Assembly (NCBI RefSeq): GCF_002270355.1
Contig: NZ_NJFZ01000015.1
Span: 186,001 to 250,000 of the forward strand
Length of the DNA: 64,000 nucleotides
From: Flectobacillus sp. BAB-3569
Lineage (GTDB): Bacteria; Bacteroidota; Bacteroidia; Cytophagales; Spirosomataceae
Reading direction: 5' to 3'
Shown: positions 45,035 to 53,358 of the stretch, one piece after another
Numbering within the stretch: the first letter of the stretch is position 1
Layout of the letters: every line of letters starts with the position of its first letter
Notes under the pieces: generated by a model
The model's input: the letters and a program-made list of their open reading frames with translations, nothing else
The model's database searches: none
What the model was told of the DNA's origin: nothing
Made by a program: the position numbers and the translations under genes

Positions 45035-46151
45035 AAATACCCTCGTGCCAGCCATGGCAACTACCGACTTTTTGCCACTTAATGGCACAGATTACATCGA
45101 AATGTATGTGGGTAATGCTCGCCAATCGGCGCATTATTTTCAAACTGCTTTTGGTTTTCAACCATTGGCGTATGCTGGTTTGAGCACTGGTTTGAAAGAT
45201 CGTGAAAGCTATGTATTGATACAAGATAAAATTCGTTTGGTGCTTACGACTCCTTTGGTAGCTAATACTGAAATTGGTCGTCATATCGATTTGCATGGCG
45301 ATGGAGTCAAAGCCGTTGCATTGTGGGTAGACGATGCCAAAAGTGCCTTTGAAGAAACAACGAAGCGCGGAGCAGTACCCGTTTTTGAACCTACTGAAGA
45401 GTCTGACAAAAGTGGTTCTGTGGTTCGTTCTGCTATCAAAACTTATGGCGATACCATCCATGTATTTGTAGAAAGAAAGGCCTATCAAGGAATTTTCTTA
45501 CCAAACTTCGTTGCTTGGACTCCAAGCTATCAACCATCAGAATTAGGTTTGAAATACGTGGATCATATGGTTGGCAATGTGGGATGGAATGAGATGAACA
45601 CATGGACTGCTTTTTACGAAAAAGTAATGGGTTTTACCCAAATGGTTTCGTTTGACGATAAAGATATTTCGACAGAATATACGGCGCTGATGAGCAAGGT
45701 AATGTCAAATGGTAATGGTAGAATCAAATTCCCGATCAATGAACCTGCCGAAGGAAAGAAAAAATCACAAGTAGAAGAATACCTTGATTTTTACGGAGGT
45801 TCTGGCGTGCAACACATCGCTGTGGCGACCGATAATATCCTTGAAACGGTACAAGGAATGATGGCAAGAGGTGTAGAATTTTTGCAAGTACCTTCAAATT
45901 ACTACGATTCTTTACTTGAAAGAGTTGGGCAAATAGATGAAGAAATTGAGTCACTTCGTGCCCTTAATATCTTGGTAGATAGGGATGAAGAAGGCTATTT
46001 ATTGCAAATTTTTACCAAACCTGTAGTTTCAAGACCTACGGTGTTTTTTGAAATTATCCAAAGAAAAGGTGCCAAATCCTTCGGAAAGGGAAATTTTAAA
46101 GCACTTTTTGAAGCAATTGAAAGAGAACAAGCATTGAGAGGTACCCTTTAA
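45021..46151 (+). CDS. hppD: 4-hydroxyphenylpyruvate dioxygenase
   Basis: The 376-residue two-domain enzyme makes homogentisate from 4-hydroxyphenylpyruvate. The iron ligands appear in YVDHMVGNV (His), GVQHIAVAT (His) and VFFEIIQRKG (Glu). Two starts are possible: the ATG at 45021 inside the end of phhA, or the ATG at 45054 (MATTDFLPLNGTDYIEMY), which is closer to the usual family N-terminus. Part of the hmgA-phhA-hppD unit. Confidence 0.95.
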   Translation: MLVSENTLVPAMATTDFLPLNGTDYIEMYVGNARQSAHYFQTAFGFQPLAYAGLSTGLKDRESYVLIQDKIRLVLTTPLVANTEIGRHIDLHGDGVKAVALWVDDAKSAFEETTKRGAVPVFEPTEESDKSGSVVRSAIKTYGDTIHVFVERKAYQGIFLPNFVAWTPSYQPSELGLKYVDHMVGNVGWNEMNTWTAFYEKVMGFTQMVSFDDKDISTEYTALMSKVMSNGNGRIKFPINEPAEGKKKSQVEEYLDFYGGSGVQHIAVATDNILETVQGMMARGVEFLQVPSNYYDSLLERVGQIDEEIESLRALNILVDRDEEGYLLQIFTKPVVSRPTVFFEIIQRKGAKSFGKGNFKALFEAIEREQALRGTL

Positions 46152-46217
46152 TCAATAGATTGGTGGTTTATTAGAAAAGCGTTGGTAGGTTATTGAGATT
46201 TTCTATTATATTTGAAC

Positions 46218-46245
46218 ACTAACAGTTGTTTTAACAAATACAACT
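46218..46245. promoter_or_regulatory. Operator-like element upstream of marR
   Basis: The 28-nt element starts ACTAACAGTTGT and ends ACAAATACAACT. It matches the perfect palindrome at 42990-43017 at 21 of 28 positions and keeps the central TTGT...ACAA. It ends 47 nt before the marR start, a typical site for autoregulation. Confidence 0.6.
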
Positions 46246-46292
46246 TTAGCCATAACAAACTATCGCAATAATCATATATACCTTTTTCTGAT

Positions 46293-46739
46293 ATGACTAC
46301 CAATCCAAGCGACTCACGTGCGTATTTCTTCAAAATAGATACCACCATGAAAAAAATACGGCAGAGTCTCCAGAAAAAACTAGACGATGCCCATCTTGAT
46401 ATTACGGTTGACCAATGGGTTTTGTTAGACCACATTTATAGAAGTCAAAAGAATGGCATTAGCCAAAACGAACTAGCCGAAATGACGGTAAAAGATGCGC
46501 CCACCGTTACCAGAATTATTGATCTTCTGGTAAAAAAGGGACTTGCCGAGCGTGCTATGGCCGAAAATGACCGCCGTCGATTCAACATTACTTTGACTGC
46601 TGATGGCGAGAAGAAATTTCATGACGCTTTTCCAATCGTGGCCGAAGTCAGACGCAAGGGTTGGGGTGATTTGTCAGAAAATGACTACCAAACTTTTGTT
46701 CGTATTCTTGATTCTATTTATAACAACATAACTGGTTAA
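46293..46739 (+). CDS. MarR-family transcriptional regulator
   Basis: The 148-residue winged-helix protein has the MarR pattern: an N-terminal dimer helix, LDHIYRSQKNGISQNELAEMT (helix-turn-helix), VKDAPTVTRIIDLLVKKGLAER (recognition helix) and a wing with the conserved MAENDRRRFNITLT. Its position between hppD and fahA, and its operator match, point to local control of aromatic degradation. The ligand could be homogentisate or a related acid; this is inferred. Confidence 0.92.
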   Translation: MTTNPSDSRAYFFKIDTTMKKIRQSLQKKLDDAHLDITVDQWVLLDHIYRSQKNGISQNELAEMTVKDAPTVTRIIDLLVKKGLAERAMAENDRRRFNITLTADGEKKFHDAFPIVAEVRRKGWGDLSENDYQTFVRILDSIYNNITG

Positions 46740-46963
46740 TTATAGAGAAACATCTCCTACAAACTCAATCGTTATCAGTAAACCCTTCTTTTCATGGTGG
46801 TTTGCGGTTTAAGTAAAATGTTCTGTTCATAAGATTTGGAAATGTCTTCAATTCTTTTGACTTTCAGGTAGTTATGTTTGTGCGTGATTCCCTTCTGGTA
46901 ATTGCACACAAACGTCAAACTGCCTTTTCCTATTTTACTGACCCCTTAATTTCATCCAAACTA

Positions 46964-48232
46964 ATGATGCAAACCATTCCAACTTGGCTAGATATACCTG
47001 CCGATTCAGATTTTAGTATCCATAATTTACCATTTGGGGTCTTTTCAACCGAAAATAAGCCTTTTCCTAGAATTGGAGTGGCTATAGGTGAATATATCCT
47101 TGACCTTCATTTTTTGGTATCTGAAGGTGCTTTAGATGGCTTGGGTTTTGACCTAGAAATTCTTCAAGAGCCTGTCCTAAATTCGTTTATGGCTTTGGGC
47201 AATGAGGCTGTAAGAGAACTTCGCGGAAGGTTACAGTTTTTGTTATCACAAGCTACTACCGAAAGAGAGGCGATAGAGGAGGAGGGGCTAACGTTGCAAG
47301 CGGATGCTACGATGCACTTTCCTTTTCTGATTGGTGATTATACCGATTTTTACTCGAGTTTGGAACATGCCCAAAATGCTGGGAAATTATTCAGGGATCC
47401 AGACAAAGCATTATTCCCCAATTGGAGACATCTACCTGTAGGTTATCATGGACGAGCTTCTTCGATTCAGTTGTCGGGTGTGGATTTTTATCGTCCTTGT
47501 GGTCAAATAATTGACAAAGAACTCAGCACGCCAGATAATCCTATTCCCAAATTTAGTCCTACACAGGCGCTTGATTTTGAGTTAGAAATGGCAACCATTA
47601 TCGGAAAGCCATCAGAGCTTGGAGAAAGAATTACGACAGAAAAGGCTGAAGAACATATCTTCGGTTTTGTACTATTTAATGATTGGTCTGCCCGAGATAT
47701 ACAACGTTGGGAGTACCAACCACTAGGACCATTTTTAGGTAAAAACTTCTTTTCGGCTATTTCTCCTTGGGTAGTTACGTTTGAAGCATTACAATATTTT
47801 AGAGTTGAAAGTCCTGTTCAAGACCCAAAGGTTTTAGATTATTTAAAGACTAGTGGTGAACGAAATTTTGATATACACCTGTCTGTTGAGATACAACCAG
47901 AAGATGCTGAACCTACTGTTGTTACGCAAACCAATTTGAGGCATATGTATTGGAATGTAGCTCAACAAATAGCGCATCATACTGTCAACGGCTGTAATCT
48001 CAACACGGGAGACTTGCTGGCATCGGGTACTATCTCTGGCTCAGAATTGGGAAGTTATGGTTGTTTATTAGAAATTACAGAAAATGGTAAAAAAGCATTA
48101 ACATTAACCAATGGTGACAGCCGTATATTTTTACAGGATTACGATTCGGTAGTGATGAAAGGCTGGGCTGAGAAAAATGGAATTAGGGTCGGCTTTGGAA
48201 ATTTGCATAACAAAATTTTACCCGCTAAATAA
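46964..48232 (+). CDS. fahA: Fumarylacetoacetase
   Basis: This hydrolase splits fumarylacetoacetate to fumarate and acetoacetate, the last step of tyrosine breakdown. Motifs are DYTDFYSSLEHAQNAGKLFR, HLPVGYHGRASSI, the metal-ligand region ALDFELEMATIIGKPS and FVLFNDWSARDIQRWEYQPLG. A frame extends 30 codons upstream to 46874, but the ATG at 46964 (MMQTIPTWLDIP) gives the family-normal start, about 422 residues. The region 46740-46963 shows no copy of the MarR palindrome. No maleylacetoacetate isomerase is in the cluster. Confidence 0.94.
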   Translation: MMQTIPTWLDIPADSDFSIHNLPFGVFSTENKPFPRIGVAIGEYILDLHFLVSEGALDGLGFDLEILQEPVLNSFMALGNEAVRELRGRLQFLLSQATTEREAIEEEGLTLQADATMHFPFLIGDYTDFYSSLEHAQNAGKLFRDPDKALFPNWRHLPVGYHGRASSIQLSGVDFYRPCGQIIDKELSTPDNPIPKFSPTQALDFELEMATIIGKPSELGERITTEKAEEHIFGFVLFNDWSARDIQRWEYQPLGPFLGKNFFSAISPWVVTFEALQYFRVESPVQDPKVLDYLKTSGERNFDIHLSVEIQPEDAEPTVVTQTNLRHMYWNVAQQIAHHTVNGCNLNTGDLLASGTISGSELGSYGCLLEITENGKKALTLTNGDSRIFLQDYDSVVMKGWAEKNGIRVGFGNLHNKILPAK

Positions 48233-48340
48233 AACTTTTGACACCGCCATTACTGTTCTTTCAATAGAAAATATTGGTTTAAAGCCTGATAGATTCAAAA
48301 ATATTCATAATTCACGACTCAAAATACAGCATTTATACTT

Positions 48341-49177
48341 ATGTTATCTCTCAACCCTAAAGATATGGCGGCGCGAGTATTTTACTCGTATATGACCACA
48401 TCCATTGCCCCTCGACCAATTGCATTTGCTTCTACGGTCGATGCCGATGGAAAGGTAAATTTAAGCCCTTTTAGTTTTTTCAATATTGTTGGTATTGACC
48501 CTCCGCTATTGGTTTTTTCTCCCAATAATAGAGGTCGTGATAATTCGAAGAAGAATACAACCGAAAATATTGAGGCTTTTCCCGAAGTTGTCATCAACTT
48601 GGTAGATTATGCCATGGTGCAACAAATGTCTTTGTCGAGTTGCGAGTTTCCCAAAGGAACCAACGAGTTTATAAAGGCTGGTTTTACAGAACAAGCATCT
48701 GTTTTGGTAAAGCCTCCAAGAGTCAAAGAAGCGCCAGTGCAGTTTGAATGTAAGGTCTTAGAAATAAAATCTTATGGGACGTCTAATATTGCTATTTGTG
48801 AAATTGTGATGGCACATATTGCAGAAAATTTATTGGATGAACATGGGAAAATCGACCAGCTTAAAACTGATTGGGTTGCCCGTATGGGTGCAGATTGGTA
48901 CGCACGTATTACTCCTGAAGCAATGTTTGAAGTACCCAAACCAAATGTACATTTGGGTGTAGGCGTGGACAGTATTCCTGAATTTGTCAAACAGTCAACG
49001 ATATTTGATGGCAATGATTTCGGTAAATTAGGGAATGAAAGTAACCTTCCTTCCGAAGAGGATAGTAAAAACTATCTTTTAAATCTTGAAGAAAATCCTA
49101 GTTTGACTTTAGCGAAGACGCTCCTCGACCAAAATAAAATCCAAGAAGCTTGGGCTGTGATTTTGGGATTAAAATAA
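48341..49177 (+). CDS. Flavin reductase-like FMN-binding protein
   Basis: The 278-residue protein is of the flavin reductase/DIM6-NTAB split-barrel family. Conserved parts are MTTSIAPRPIAFASTVDADG (early) and NLSPFSFFNIVGIDPPLLVFSP (LSPFSFFNIVGIDPP), plus VKPPRVKEAPVQFECKV. It binds FMN and could supply reduced flavin or act as a flavoredoxin. It follows fahA by 108 nt on the same strand, so it may belong to the aromatic pathway. The C-terminal 70 residues are more variable. Confidence 0.88.
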   Translation: MLSLNPKDMAARVFYSYMTTSIAPRPIAFASTVDADGKVNLSPFSFFNIVGIDPPLLVFSPNNRGRDNSKKNTTENIEAFPEVVINLVDYAMVQQMSLSSCEFPKGTNEFIKAGFTEQASVLVKPPRVKEAPVQFECKVLEIKSYGTSNIAICEIVMAHIAENLLDEHGKIDQLKTDWVARMGADWYARITPEAMFEVPKPNVHLGVGVDSIPEFVKQSTIFDGNDFGKLGNESNLPSEEDSKNYLLNLEENPSLTLAKTLLDQNKIQEAWAVILGLK

Positions 49178-49441
49178 AAAATATCTGCTTTAGGCGGTTA
49201 TTAAGTGTGAATGCTGAATTGTAAATGTAAAATTTTAATTATCAATATCTTACATTTACAATTCATAACTCATCCTGATTATTGGACAAAATTGAAAATA
49301 CTAGTTCAAGACTTAGTCTTGGACTCATTATTTTAAACAGTTTAAAACTGTTTTTACAAAAATCAGTAACAAGATCAAACGCCAGAATTACACTTTCTCG
49401 TTTTGTCCAGTAATCAGTAACTCATCATTAAGCACTAATAC
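49178..49441. repeat. Mosaic of inverted repeats (families C and E)
   Basis: GAATTGTAAATGTAA (about 49212) pairs with TTACATTTACAATTC (about 49251). A larger unit has outer arms at 49275-49291 (CTGATTATTGGACAAAA) and 49401-49417, matching at 16 of 17 positions. It encloses CTAGTTCAAGAC (49301), which also occurs at 1651, and TTTAAACAGTTTAAAACTG-like repeats. It lies between convergent genes. Confidence 0.65.
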
Positions 49442-50158
49442 CTAATATTCCTGAGAAATTGGGTGAATCATTAGCTCATCAATTACCACATGTTCCGGTG
49501 CTGAAAGAATAAAATAGATCGAATTTGCCATATCTTTTGACGAAAGATATTTGGCTTGATATGGATCTCCTTCTTCTCTTTTATGAAAATGTGTGTCAAC
49601 CACACCTGAATACACCACAGATACTTTGATTTTATCTTTTCTTACTTCTTTTCTCAAGGCCATCGAAAAAGCATCTTGAGCGTATTTTGAAGCACAATAC
49701 AACGAACCTCCATCAAACACTCGTTTGGCAACATCCGAAGCGATATTGATGATATGTCCTTTGCCTGCACTTTTCATCAGAGGCACAGCTTCACGGCAAA
49801 ATAAGAAAGTCCCTTTGACGTTGGTTTCAAATATATTGTCCCATTCTGAAGTACTTATTTCGGTTGCTTGTTTGAATACCCCAAAGCCTGCATTATTGAC
49901 CAAAGCATCAATTTTACCGAACTTTTCTGCTGTTTCGGCTACTACATTTTTTACAAAGTCTTCGTCAGCAACACTGCCAGCGAAAACTGCTACTTGAGCA
50001 CCCAAAGATTCTGCTTCTTGTTTTACGGCTAATAATTCTTGCTCGTTGCGTGCAACTAAACTAAGATTTGCACCATCTTTGGCTAAAGTGATTGCTAAGG
50101 CTTTGCCTATGCCACGGCTAGCGCCCGTGATCAGGATTGTTTGATGTTGTAATGACAT
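49442..50158 (-). CDS. Short-chain dehydrogenase/reductase
   Basis: The start at 50158 (MSLQHQTILITGASRGIG) is chosen over a frame that runs 71 codons further upstream, since the Rossmann motif TGASRGIG must be near the N-terminus. The catalytic Ser is in IINIASD and the Tyr/Lys in YCASKYAQDAFS; NNAG is present. At 238 residues it is a classical SDR of the 3-oxoacyl-ACP/alcohol type, with NAD(P)H likely and substrate unknown. Confidence 0.92.
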   Translation of the reverse strand: MSLQHQTILITGASRGIGKALAITLAKDGANLSLVARNEQELLAVKQEAESLGAQVAVFAGSVADEDFVKNVVAETAEKFGKIDALVNNAGFGVFKQATEISTSEWDNIFETNVKGTFLFCREAVPLMKSAGKGHIINIASDVAKRVFDGGSLYCASKYAQDAFSMALRKEVRKDKIKVSVVYSGVVDTHFHKREEGDPYQAKYLSSKDMANSIYFILSAPEHVVIDELMIHPISQEY

Positions 50159-50397
50159 AAAGTTTTCTAAATTGTTTATAAAAATGACTTTTCTGTAAAT
50201 GTAGAGCTTATTCCGCAAAATATTGATATTTCTAAGCTTGTGTACAGTATTCAAATTTAATGGAAATATCTTCAGAAAATCGCTTAAAATATCTTTTGCC
50301 GTTGAGATACAAAATATTGCCTTACAGATAAAAACAACCACAAAATATTCTATTTTAGCTAATTTCGCCACATAAAATTTTAAGTATTTATAAAAAC

Positions 50398-51516
50398 ATG
50401 AGCAGTATTAATTCAGGGAGCGAGTGGTGGAAAGAAGCAGTTTTATATCAAATTTATCCCCAAAGTTTTAAAGATTCAGATAAAGATGGCATTGGCGATT
50501 GGCAGGGAATTATCTCAAAATTAGATTATCTCCAATCTCTAGGTATCGATGCTATTTGTTTTCGTCCGTTTTTATCCCAATTTTCTCAGCAAGATAGTGC
50601 TTTTGAGCAACTCGTGAAGGAGGCCAATAGTCGAGGACTAAAGGTGATTGCGTCACGGGCAGACTTGCCCATTAGTTTTCAGACCGATCATTTGATTTTA
50701 CGCGAAAGTTCTAATTTCCTAAATCCTCCTCCAGCGTTAAAACTATCGGAATTAAAACGTATTTTTCGTAAAAGAGAACAAGCCAAAGATGATTGGAATT
50801 GTGTGTATTGGGGCGATCATGACACTCCAAGGGTATTATCAAGATTTGGCAATACCTCCAAGTTTGAAAATGAATCTGCCAAAATGCTTGGGATGATTTT
50901 ACTTACCTTAAAAGGCACTCCGCTTATTTATCAAGGCGATGAACTTGGCATGAGTAATTGTGCATTTAATGCTATCGGAGAATTCAAGGATGAAAAAGTA
51001 GGCGAGGTATATGAGTCTGTCATCAAAAAAATCGGAATAGATGAGCAGGCTTTTTTGAGAGTTTGTAATCAAATCTCGGTGGATCATGCTCGTACGCCCA
51101 TGCCCTGGGATAATACCGAAATGGCAGGATTTACAGAAAGTACCTCTACTTGGCTAAAAATTAATCCTAGTAATACCCGCATCAATGTAGCCTCACAAGA
51201 AAATAATACAGATTCGATTTTGAGTTTTTATAAATCATTGATCCATATCCGAAAAGAACATCCTGATTTGGTGTACGGAGATTATAACGATTTACGACCA
51301 AATTGTAATAAGATTTTTGCGTATAAGAGAATTGGAAAGGATTTTACGTATCTTGTGCTCAATAACTGGACAAATAAAACACAAAGTTTTTCAGTAAAAT
51401 GTAAGGCTTCTGTTCTAAATTTACTTCTCAGTAATTATCCAAATGAATCGCAATACGAAAGCCATACATTTGAATTACAACCTTATGAGTGTAGGATATA
51501 TGAATATGCCCATTAG
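50398..51516 (+). CDS. Contracted GH13 alpha-glucosidase-like protein lacking the catalytic centre
   Basis: The N-terminus (EWWKEAVLYQIYPQSFKDSDKDGIGDWQGI, about 8-37) and the C-terminal half (WGDHDTPRVLSRFGN; LKGTPLIYQGDELGMSN; DHARTPMPWDNTEMAGFT) are clear matches to oligo-1,6-glucosidase-type GH13 enzymes of about 530-560 residues. This protein has only 372. After GLKVIAS it jumps to FQTDHLILRESSNF, skipping the barrel part with the nucleophile Asp and acid/base Glu. A second shorter stretch (around the usual NGYDISDY) is also missing. Only the third catalytic Asp (in DHD) remains. The frame is otherwise open, which suggests a maintained non-catalytic protein. A UMF1-type transporter gene follows. 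No signal peptide is seen. Confidence 0.85.
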   Translation: MSSINSGSEWWKEAVLYQIYPQSFKDSDKDGIGDWQGIISKLDYLQSLGIDAICFRPFLSQFSQQDSAFEQLVKEANSRGLKVIASRADLPISFQTDHLILRESSNFLNPPPALKLSELKRIFRKREQAKDDWNCVYWGDHDTPRVLSRFGNTSKFENESAKMLGMILLTLKGTPLIYQGDELGMSNCAFNAIGEFKDEKVGEVYESVIKKIGIDEQAFLRVCNQISVDHARTPMPWDNTEMAGFTESTSTWLKINPSNTRINVASQENNTDSILSFYKSLIHIRKEHPDLVYGDYNDLRPNCNKIFAYKRIGKDFTYLVLNNWTNKTQSFSVKCKASVLNLLLSNYPNESQYESHTFELQPYECRIYEYAH

Positions 51517-51526
51517 CTATAAGTTA

Positions 51527-51564
51527 TCAGCTTTTGGCATTGTTTTTCATATCCCAAAAGCTGA
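51527..51564. terminator. Hairpin after the GH13-like gene
   Basis: TCAGCTTTTGG (51527-51537) pairs with CCAAAAGCTGA (51554-51564), 11 bp with a 16-nt loop, 11 nt after the stop. Sequence style (AGCTTTTGGC) resembles the family-A repeats. Confidence 0.55.
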
Positions 51565-51611
51565 CAGCCCAACGCTGCTCGCACCAAATTCATTAACTTA
51601 TCTCTCTTTTT

Positions 51612-52900
51612 ATGCAAAAAAATAATCCTAAAGTATTGAATGCTTGGGCAATGTATGACTGGGCAAACTCGGTACATTCATTGACAATTACCTCTGCGAT
51701 TTTTCCCATTTACTTTCCGGCAGCAGCCGTCATGATGCCAAGCAAAAGTACCAAGCTAGACTTTTTGGGCTTGCAACTTGAAAATACCGTTGTGTATTCT
51801 TATGCGGTGTCGATTGGCTTTTTATTATTGGCATTTTCTGTGCCTTTTACTTCTGCTATTTCGGATTTTACAGGAAAGAAAAAGGCCTTTTTGAAGCTTT
51901 ATTGCTACTTAGGCTCGCTAAGTTGTATGTTGTTGTATTTCTTTGAAGAAGGACGCTACTATTTGGGAACTTTTGCATTTTTGTTTTCAATTGTTGGCTG
52001 GGGCGGAAGTATTGTATTTTATAATTCCTATTTACCTGAAATTGCCACCGAAGATAGGTTCGATAATTTAAGTGCCAAAGGATTTAGTTTGGGATATATT
52101 GGGAGTGTGATTTTATTATTGCAAAACCTAACTATGGTACTAAAACCAGAATGGTATGGAGGTATCACAAGTGGACAAGCTTCTCGTATTTCGTTTTTAT
52201 CGGTCGGCATTTGGTGGATTATATTTGCGCAAATCCCTTTTTCTATTTTGCCAGAAACCAAAAAAGAAAAGAAGAAAGAAGGCGGCTGGATTTTTAATGG
52301 TTTTAGAGAGCTAAAGAAGGTATTTCATGAATTACAAGGTTTGGAGTTTACCAAGAAATTCTTGTTGGCTTTCTTCTTTTATAATATGGCAGCACAAACG
52401 GTTATGTATTTGGGTGCCTTATTTGGGAGCGAAGAATTACATTTGCCCGACGATGCCTTGATTATCACCATTTTGTTGATTCAGTTGGTAGCTATTCCTG
52501 GGGCGTATTTGTTTGCTAAAATCTCTAAAAAATTGGTAATACAGCCTCTATTTCTTGGATTGTAGTGATTTGGATTGTGATTTGTATTGCAGCATATTTT
52601 GTTTATACCAAAAATCAATTTTTCTTATTGGCAACAGGTATTGGTTTTGTGATGGGAGGGATACAGTCCTTATCACGCTCTACTTATGCCAAGTTGATTC
52701 CTGAGGATACCCACGACACAGCATCCTATTTTAGTTTTTACGATGTGTGCGATCGACTTTCAACGGTTATAGGAACATTTATGTTTGGGTTAGTCAACCA
52801 ACTCACAGGAAGTATGCGTTTAAGCGTGTTGGTATTGTCGGTGATATTTTTGATTGGCTATATTTTGATTAAAAGGATTCCATCAAAAAACATCTATTAG
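51612..52900 (+). pseudogene. UMF1/Atg22-type MFS transporter, frameshifted
   Basis: The N-terminus LNAWAMYDWANSVHSLTITSAIFP is the UMF1-family signature, followed by about eight membrane helices up to residue 317 (stop at 52565). A second frame from 52565 continues with further helices and family-typical GGIQSLSRSTYAKLIPEDTHDTASYFSFYDV (in part: SLSRSTYAKLIPED) to 52900. Restoring one A in the six-A run near 52527 (or one G just after) gives ISKKIGNTASISWIV and an intact protein of about 428 residues. Either a real inactivating deletion or a homopolymer sequencing error. The substrate of UMF1 proteins is not established in bacteria. Confidence 0.85.
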
Positions 52901-52915
52901 GAATACATTCATAAA

Positions 52916-52950
52916 AATGCCGTTAGAAACTACACTAACGGCATTTTTTT
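52916..52950 (+). terminator. Intrinsic terminator after the UMF1 gene
   Basis: A perfect 11-bp stem (AATGCCGTTAG with CTAACGGCATT) and an 8-nt loop are followed by five Ts. It lies just behind the transporter frame and could serve the opposite gene in part. Confidence 0.9.
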
Positions 52951-53082
52951 AGAAAATACTTTATTGCAATTTCGCCTTCAACACCAGAACAAGGAGTTAA
53001 AGTAAAAACCCATTGAAGATTTTTATTTAGTTAAGATAACTAGTCCGCCTGATTCTTCAAAAAGCTACATTCCATGACCAAA

Positions 53083-53358
53083 TTATGATTTTTCAGTCAA
53101 TATCTCTTTTTTCTCACTCGATGTAGAGAAATATTTGGTTCCACAGTTCAAACAAGTATAATACTTGATGTCAGGTATAAAAAACAAGAATGTTTTTAAA
53201 AACACGCCTCTTTTGGTACGGGTACCGTAAGGGTTTCCACAACTTGGACATTTTCTACTACTTGATTTTCGAAAAAAGAAGTAGATTAAAACCGTTAACT
53301 GTACTACAACGTACAAAATTACGATTAGGATTAAAGGGTTAATAGATTCTTCAAACAT
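53083..53358 (-). CDS. Small membrane protein with a zinc ribbon
   Basis: The 91-residue protein has one N-terminal membrane helix (about 8-30) followed by two CxxC knuckles, CPSCGNPYG and CLNCGTKYF, spaced for a zinc ribbon. No family name is recognised. A start at 53358 is supported by the immediate hydrophobic segment. Function is unknown. Confidence 0.72.
   Translation of the reverse strand: MFEESINPLILIVILYVVVQLTVLIYFFFRKSSSRKCPSCGNPYGTRTKRGVFLKTFLFFIPDIKYYTCLNCGTKYFSTSSEKKEILTEKS

Noticed and set aside
45024-45488. A 154-codon antisense frame within hppD
   Set aside because: It lies opposite a clearly conserved enzyme gene and shows no recognisable protein pattern.
46874-46963. 30-codon N-terminal extension of fumarylacetoacetase
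   Set aside because: It does not resemble the family N-terminus; the ATG at 46964 gives the normal start.
50159-50371. 71-codon N-terminal extension of the SDR
   Set aside because: The Rossmann motif should be within the first residues, and the extension is AT-rich, promoter-like sequence.
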